Positions 13,701 to 22,700 of a DNA stretch of 43,958 nucleotides are shown here, piece by piece. Positions within the stretch are counted from its first letter, which is position 1. The number at the start of each line of letters is the position of its first letter. Below the pieces are notes generated by a model, which was given only the letters and a program-made list of their open reading frames with translations, was not told where the DNA came from and did not search any database. The stretch comes from an uncultured Saprospiraceae bacterium (GTDB lineage: Bacteria; Bacteroidota; Bacteroidia; Chitinophagales; Saprospiraceae), in contig CALFDU010000115.1 of NCBI GenBank assembly GCA_937950315.1, positions 1 through 43,958 on the forward strand, read 5' to 3'. The translations under genes were made by a program, and so were the position numbers.

Positions 13701-16700
13701 ACCACAGAAATGTGCGGAGATTCAGAAATAAGAACATATTCATTTACCGCTACAGATGCTTCAGGAAACACATCCGTATGCTTTGCCAATGTAATCATCG
13801 AAGATACATCGGTGCCTACTATTGATACTGATGCTGAAGATTTGATGGTCGAATGCGATGGTGAAGGAAATAATGCAGACATTTTAACTTGGGTTGCAAA
13901 TAACGGAGGAGCTATTGCTTCTGATCTGTGTGGAATAGTGACTTGGGAAAATGATTTTACAGGCCTATCAGATCTTTGTGGTTTAACGGGAACAGCATTG
14001 GTTACTTTTACTGCAAGTGATGAATGTGGCAATACTAGTTCGACGCAGGCCAACTTCACAATTACGGATGGCACTGTCCCAACTGTATTAGCACCTAGTC
14101 CGATTAGTCTTAGTTGTAATGATTTACTTAATGAAGAAATCATAATGTCTTGGATGTCTCAAGCATCCGGTAGCGACAACTGTAGTGATGTAGAAATTTC
14201 AAATTCAGGTTTGGGAACAATTTTACCTGACTGTGGAATGAGCGGAGTTTATACAGTAACATTTACTGCTACAGATGCATGTGGAAATACGTCTACAGAA
14301 AATTCAACGGTAACTATTATTGATGAAACGGGACCTACAATAACCCAAGAGCCAACAGATCTTGTTTTGGAATGTACAGCATCTGCAGATTACACTGCAG
14401 ATATTATGGCCTGGACAGATATACAAGGAGGCGCTTTGGCAGAAGATGGTTGTAGTGAGCCTATTATTTGGACTTTTACAGTTGGTATTCCTATATCAGA
14501 ATGTGGTGGAACATCAACAACACCATACACCTTTATTGCTGAAGATGATTGTGGAAATACAACATCAATAACAGCCAACTTTGTTATTGTCGATAATACA
14601 GCACCTGAATTGACACTACCAATGGACATTACAGTAGATTGCGAAGATCCAGCGGCAACAACAGTTGCAGATTGGATTTCAACTGCAAGGTCTATGGATA
14701 TTTGTGGATCAACAAGCTTGTCTGAAGTGTTGTGGAATACAATTTCTGAGTGTGGGGAAACAAGTTCAACGGTATATCTGTTTACGGCAGAAGATGAATG
14801 TGGTAATCAAACAACAGGATTTGCAACATATACTGTAGAGGATCAAACTCTTCCAACTATCACAGCACCATCAGATTTGATGATAACATGTGGAGAGATG
14901 GATATCGCTACCCAGATTGTTCAATGGCTTGATGAAGCGGTTATTGCAGATGGATGTAATACACCAATTCTCACGACTGATTACAACGGAGATCTTCCAA
15001 ATGCATGTGGAGGAACTATTCCAGTGGTGTTTACAGTTTCTGATGGATGTGGAAACTTGAATACAGATACAGCCAACATCATCTATACAGACGATGTAAC
15101 AGCACCAATATTTATTAATGCTCCTTCGGATATTACAGTCAATGTGGATGTTGACAATTGTGAAAGCAACATTGTTTTCTCCACGCCAATTGCTGAAGAT
15201 TGTAATGGACCAGTAACAACAGTACAAGTACCAAATGCAGCAGGTTTATTAATTGCTTCTGGTGATGAGTTTCCATTGGGAACTACCAGTGTTATGTTCG
15301 AGAGTACAGATGCATGTGGAAATACTTCAATGACTAGCTTTACGATTACCGTTATTGATAGTCAATTACCAACAATAGGTTGCCCAAGTAATATGGTGGT
15401 CCAGTGCGTAGATCTAGATGATTGTGTATGGTCTTCAGACATGAGTGTAGATGCAATCTTTAATGATAATTGTATGGGCTTTGATCTAGCCTATACTGTC
15501 ACCGGAGCTACAACTGCCATGGGAGATTCATTGCCTAGACTGGATGGAGTTCAGTTTGAGTTAGGACTTTCAACCATTGTTTATACACTCACAGATGTTA
15601 TGGGTAATGTTGTTAGTTGTGAATTTGATGTATTGATTGAAGATTGTCAAGCACCAGAAATAATCTGTCCAATAAACGAAACTGTTGAATGTTCTTCTTT
15701 GGACAATGCTACAGAATTAAACAATTGGTTGGCAGAAGTAATGGGATCTGATAATTGTGATTTATCTGTATCGTTCACTTCTGAGATTTGGAATACCATT
15801 AGTGGATGTGGAAACACAAATACAACAACTTATTTATTTACAGCCACTGATCAAGCAGGCAATACAACGACTTGCTTGGCAGATTTTACAATAGAAGATA
15901 CCACCCTACCAGTCATCACAGCTGATCCTGATGATACAGTTGTAGAATGTGATGGATCTGGAAACAATGCTCAACTGCTTACCTGGTTACAGAACAATGG
16001 AGGGTTGACCGATGCAGATGTTACAGAAGGATGCGGGGCAATTACTTGGAACAATAATTTTAGTGATTTAGTCTTCATTAGTAATGATCCTTGTTCTGAC
16101 GATATAGGTTTTTACGATGTAGAATTTACCGCTACAGATGAATGCGGAAATGAGTCTGATGCAGTAAACATTCAATTTATCATTGAAGATACAACTGACC
16201 CAATCTTGTCTATTCCAAATGATATTACATTGTCTTGTAATGAACCTACTAATTCAAATACCATTCAAAATTGGTTAGCAGAAGCATCCGCTTTTGATCT
16301 TTGTTCTGACGTGGTTGTGACCAATGATGCTCCAGGTGTTTTTGTACCCGATTGTGCATCAACAGGAGTTACAACCTATACTTTTGTGGCAACGGATGAT
16401 TGTGGGAATTCTGTGTCAGATACTGCAACAATAACAATAGAGGATACAAGTGATCCAGAAATTATCGTTGAGCCAACAGACTTAGTTGTCGAATGTAATG
16501 GTGCAGGAAATAATGCAGATTTAACTGCTTGGTTAAGTAGCCAAGCTGGAATAATAGGACAAGATGTTTGTAGTGAAGCTACCAATCTAGTATACTCCAA
16601 TGAACTCAGATCTACTGTAAATGGTTGTGGTGGATCTTCTGCGATGACGTATGCATTTATCGTTACTGATGAGTGTGGTAACTCCAGTGAATCTTTAGCG

Positions 16701-19700
16701 ACATTTACCATTCAGGATACTACCTCTCCTACCATTGATATTCTACCAGAAAACCAAGTGGTAGAATGTGATGGAGCTGGTAATAATGTAGCACTAGAAG
16801 CTTGGCTGGATTCAAACGGTAATACAGGCACTGCTTCTGATATTTGTGGAATGGTTACATGGACACATACATTGATTGATTTTACGGATGATTGTGGAAC
16901 CAATGGAACAAAGATTTATGAATTTATTGCGACAGACGAATGTGGTAATACTAATACAGCACAAGCTACTTTTGTTATAGAGGATACAACGCCTCCAGTT
17001 GTAGTGTGCTGTCCTGACTTTAGCATAAATCTAGACATGAATGGAATTGCAAACATCGATATAGACGATATTGATTGTGGTACTACAGATCAATGCAATG
17101 ACGCATCACAACTTATCAGAAGTATTTCCCAATCAAGTTTCAATGCAAGCAATGTTGGACCAAATAATGTGACATTATTCGTCACTGATGCTTGTGGCAA
17201 TGTTGATAGCTGCACAGTCATTGTCACTGTAGAAGAAATGCCTTCAATTGGAGTTGCCAAACGAGTAGCAGATATTGATTTCAATGACGATGGATGTACC
17301 GAAATTGTGTATGAAATTAACGTGGAAAATTTTGGGGATGTAACAATATCTTCTTTGCAGGTAACTGATGATTTACAAGTTGCGGGATTTGGTGCATGTG
17401 CTTCATATACCTCAACTTTAACGAGTGATGACTTCACCGTAAACCCTAACTTTAATGGTTCGAGTGACATAAATCTTTTGACAGGTGGTGATGATATTCC
17501 TGCAGGTGATGTAGGAGCAATCTTATTAACAATTGAAACATGTGGTTGCCCAGATGGAACTGAAATTTCCAACTCTGCAACTGTTTCAGGTGAGTCACCT
17601 GGTGGAGATATCATCATGGATGATTCTGTAAATGGTAGTGACCCAGATGGGGATGACAATGACAATGATCCAGACGAGTCAGGCACTACTGATACAACAT
17701 TAGAGGAAACTGGATCTATTGGAGCTGCAAAACGAGTAGTAAGTCTTGATCTAAACGAAGACGGTTGCACGGAAGTAGTATTTGAAATCAACATTGAGAA
17801 TTTTGGAACTGTAGATCTTGATGAAATTCAAGTGACTGATGATTTATTAGCAGCGGGTTTTGGAACCTGTGATGATTATATGGTAAGTCTTACTAGCGAT
17901 GACTTCATTGTAAATGAAGACTACAATGGTAATAGTGATATCAATCTATTGGTTGGAACAGATGATTTACCGGTAGGTGACATTGGTGCAATCTTATTGA
18001 CTGTTGATGCATGTGGTTGTCCAGACGGAACTGAAATCATGAACTCTGCTACTGTTTCAGGTAATACACCTGGTGGAGATATCATCATGGATGATTCTGT
18101 GAGTGGTAGTGATCCAGATGGAGATGACAATGACAATGATCCAGATGAGTCAGGCACTACTGATTTGGAGCTAAGTGAAACTGGCTCAATAGGAGCTGCA
18201 AAACGAGTTGTTACTTCAGAATTTAATGAAGAGGGATGTACTGAAATAGTGTATGAAATCAATATTGAAAATTTTGGAAATGTTGATATAGACCAACTTC
18301 AAGCAATGGATGACTTAGAAGCTGCTGGGTTCGGAATGTGTGATAATTATACAGTATCACTTACGAGTGATGATTTTATTGTAAACACTAATTTTGACGG
18401 AAGTACCGATACAAACTTATTGAAAGGAACAGATGACTTGCCCGTAGGAGACGTAGGAGCAATTCTTTTAACCGTAGAAGCCTGTTCTTGCCCTAATATT
18501 ACCATCATGAATTCAGTGACAATCTCTGGAACAACTCCTGGTGGTGATACGATAATGGATGACTCGGTTGATGGTGCAGATCCTGATGGAGATGACAATG
18601 ATGGAAACCCTGATGAATCAGGAACAACAAACACAACCATCAACAATCAACCTTCCATTGGTTTAGCAAAGAGAGTTGTGTCCTTAACGAATAATTCAGA
18701 CGGATCAGCAGATGTTACCTTTGAATTCAATATTGAAAATCTTGGAAATGTTGTTATTGATCAAATTCAAGTAACGGATGATCTATTGAACACATTTGAT
18801 CCTTGTACTGATATAGAAATTTTAGAATTAACATCAGATGCATTTGTAATCAATCCTTTATACGACGGTGAGACAGTATTTGAAATGCTCGAAGGAAATA
18901 ATAGCATCGCCCCAATGAATGTTGGAGCTATTATCCTAACCATTAATGTAGATGGTTGTGGAGGAGATACTGGTCCATTCGAAAACCAAGCTGAATTAAC
19001 AGGTGTCGATCCTAACGGTGATATGGTTATGGATCTATCGCAAGATGGCGCAGATGCGGATCCAGATAATGATGGAAACGCAGGCAACAACAATGATCCA
19101 ACTATTATCGACTTTGAATTCGAAGGAATGATAGGTGCATCCAAAAGAGTCAGCGAAGGTCCAATATTAAGTACAGAAGGATGTTATGACATTACATTTG
19201 AAATCAATGTACAAAACTTTGGAACTGTAGATCTAAGTGGAATTCAAGTTACTGAAGATTTGACGCAAGTATTTGATCCAGCAGACATGTGGAGTATTGT
19301 AAGTGTCGAAAGTGAAGAATTTGAAGTCAATACCAACTTTGATGGTATGACAGACATAAACTTATTGACTGGAAATGACGTACTCATTTCTGAAGCTAAT
19401 GGAGACAATGGAGCCATTTACCTGACAGTCAATGTCTGCCCTTCCGGAAATGTTGATGAATATTTCAATAGTGTTACTGCGACTGGTATGACGCCTTCGG
19501 GAGAAATGGTTTCAGATGTTTCGACTGACGGAAGTTCACCAGATCCAGACAGCAACAATGATCCAAGTGACAATGATGTGGATACTGGGTTCCAATTGGA
19601 TTGTGAAATTCCAATGTTTACAAATTGTCCTCGACCTAATATTATGGTAGATGCACCTGAAGGTTGGTGTAACAGTTTTGTGAATTTCTCTCCACCTACA

Positions 19701-22700
19701 GCGACTGCTGAGTGCGGCTTAGATACCATTATCCAGGTTGACAACACTGGCTTGTCTTCAGGAGATTTATTCCCAGTAGGTACAACCATTTTACAATGGG
19801 TTGCTCTTGATGTTTTTGGAAATCCATCAGATACTTGTGAAATAAAAATCACTGTAAATGATTTCCACACTCCACCGACCATTAGCTGCCCTACTGACCT
19901 TACCTTTGGCAATGATCCGGCAATGTGCGGAGCTATAGTTAATGATATTGCTCCTTTTGATATTGTAGATAATTGTCCGGATAATATTGTAGTTAATTAC
20001 ACACTCACAGATGAAGCAGGTAATATTATTGATGGAGGTATTGATGATGCAAGTGGATTAAAATTCCCACAAGGAACAACTACAGTAACTTATACTGTTG
20101 CTGATCAACCATTGCTCTTGATAACAGAAATTAGCAATGATGGTATTCAGGCTGGTGTTGAGATAAGTAATTTTGGTCCTGCCACCATGGATATATCATG
20201 TATGAATGTTGGTGTCGAAGGCGCAACTTCAGATGAGTTCAATGTACCTAATGGTACAATCCTAGCTGTTGGAGATGTTTATACTATTTTCTTTTACAGT
20301 GTAGATCCATTACAAGAAGCTGGTTACACAATAAGTATGTTTGACAACCAGATTGATGGTGTTGCAGTCAATGGATACACACCACTTAATTGGAGTTTTA
20401 ATGGCTCCTTGGTTGGCCAAAATATATTTAGAAGTAGATACCCAGATACAGATAGTTTTGAAGATTGGTCCATTGGAAATTCTTGTGCTGGTCTCAGTTT
20501 TGGAATGTATAACCCTGAACTACCAGTCTTTGAAGACAACGGAACGATCAGTTCGCTACAAGGAAACCCTCCTAGTCTTGAAACTTGTAGCTTTACCGTT
20601 ACCATCTTGGATGAAGAAGCACCTAATTGTGCAGAACTAATTCAAGTTGACTATTTAAGTGCAGATACACCATTACCATTTACCAATGGCGCTTGTGCAA
20701 CCTCTATCATAAATGTAACGGATGTCTTTAACGTAAGTGATGTAAACATCTTAAGCTTGACAGGAAACTATCCAGATATGAGTGAAGTTTCCATTACGTT
20801 AACATCACCATCTGGTACAGTGGTTTCACTATTCGAAGGACTTTGTGCAGGAACAGCCGATTGGAATATAAACCTTGATGACCAAGCGACTGACTCACAA
20901 GCAAGTATTGTTTGTAGCCCACTTGGTAATGGACAATCATTCCAAGCTTTAAATTCAATGGAAGTATTCTTTGGCGAACCAGCATTCGGAGATTGGCAAT
21001 TAGATGTCTATGCTACTGGAATAGAAGTTGGACAGCTGAGTGAATGGACATTACAACTTTCAGAACTAGCACCTTACGGACAGATGGATGTAGAAATATT
21101 CAATGATCCTATGCTGTGTGGAGCAAATTACGAATGGCAACATCCATTGATTTCTGACAATTGTGCTGCAGGTTCTCTTTCAGTAGAGTATATCTTACAG
21201 GACGAAAGCAACAGCGGATTCCCTGTTCCTATTAATATAGAACCAGGTTCTATAGCCTCAGAATTCTTTGCAGTTGGTACTACTCAAGTGGTATACACCT
21301 TAACCGATGCTGAAGGAAATTCATCGCAATGTGCATTCGATATTACTGTAACAGACAATGAGCCACCTAGCTTGGCCGATAGCGGTATTTGTGATGGCAT
21401 TGTTATAAATCTTGGAAATGGACAATGTGATACGCAGGTTCCAGATCTAGGAGGAATACCTATTGATGCATTTGATAATTGTGGAATTGATTCTGTCTTC
21501 TACAATCCTCCAGTTGGATTTGATTATCCAATAGGCACAACTGCAACGACCATTATTATAAAGGATGCTGCTGGAAATGTTGATTCATGCACCTTTGATG
21601 TAGTCGTCAATGAATTTGATACTGGCGGTAATACAGCCTTAGCTTGTAATGGAGGTATCAATCTTTCTCTGGGTCCAGATTGTATGGCGGAATTGACTGC
21701 TGATATGATTTTGGAAGGTGGAAACTATGGTTGTTATGATGATTTCTGTATTGAAGTAACCAATTCACTTGGACAGGTCGTTGATAATATTTTTGATCTT
21801 TCAGATGTAGGACAAAGTTTCACTGTTTCTATTTCAGATTGTCTAGAAAGTGGAAACTCTTGTTGGGGAATAGTAAATATAGAGGAAAAATTAATTCCTG
21901 AAATCATCTGCGCCCCAGATACATTGATCAGTTGTAATATGGCAACGCACCCAGAGTTTACAGGTTACCCTGAAGTAATCACTTGCGAGCAAGATCTTGA
22001 AATGACCTACTTTGACGACTATATTGACTTCGGACCTTGTGGCGAACCAAGAGCTCGAATCATCAGAGAATGGACCATCATTGATGAATCGTCAAATATT
22101 GTGAATTGCACTCAGACAATAGACATTGAACAGTTTGATGTTGAGGATATAGATTTCCCATTGGATTACACGATTGAAACCGGATTAGATTGTGCAGAAG
22201 TAGCACTCTTCCCGCATATGACGCATCCTGATTCAACTGGCTATCCTCAGATTGATAGTATAGATGTGCCATTGAGTGCCAATGGTCTTTGTATGCTTTC
22301 TTGGAATTGGGATGATCAAATCCTATTCTCTTGTGCTGGTTCATACGAAATTCTTAGAACATGGTTTGTTAGAGATATGTGTGAAGAAGTAGAAATGGGA
22401 GTTAACCCTATCGAGCATTATCAGATCATTAAAATCATTGATAACGAAGGGCCATACATTCATGATTGTCCTGATGATATTATTGTAAGTACAGATCCAT
22501 GGTCTTGTACAGGAACCTACGAGTTAGGGGACATTATCTCTTCAATGCAAGATAATTGTGGAGGAATAGACCAAGTACAAGTATCTGTAAATGGAGGAAC
22601 TGTTATAGACAATCTTGATGGAACATTTACGATCACCAATATGGATATTGGGGACCACCTTGTGAGAATTAGAGCAAGAGATTTCTGCTATAATACTTCT

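Larger units (their letters stand above)
9876..17243 (+). repeat. Array of about 28 HYR-like Ig-fold units
   Basis: Each unit is about 80-97 residues. It opens with a strand such as P-x-D-L-x-V-E-C, has a W near residue 25, a central D-x-C, a second C, then Y-x-F-T-A-T-D-E/A-C-G-N and a closing strand I-x-D-T-T-x-P-x-I. I count 28 such units. Two kinds deviate from the rest: classical HYR units without the early W (at about 10942, 13020 and 15117) and C-P-S-x-x-x-x-Q-C-x-D units. The conserved cysteines suggest one or two disulfides per domain, consistent with export. HYR-like arrays serve as rigid stalks in extracellular proteins. Confidence 0.85.

Noticed and set aside
9876-17243. HYR-like tandem array considered as CRISPR or as a satellite repeat
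   Set aside because: The repeats are protein-coding, imperfect and in one continuous reading frame; there are no short identical repeats with spacers. No CRISPR array, insertion sequence, transposase or prophage gene was seen in the window.
10121-19912. Many minus-strand open frames of 60-234 codons within the giant gene
   Set aside because: They are antisense shadows produced by its repeat structure and Ser/Thr/Val-biased complement; none has a start context or a recognisable domain.
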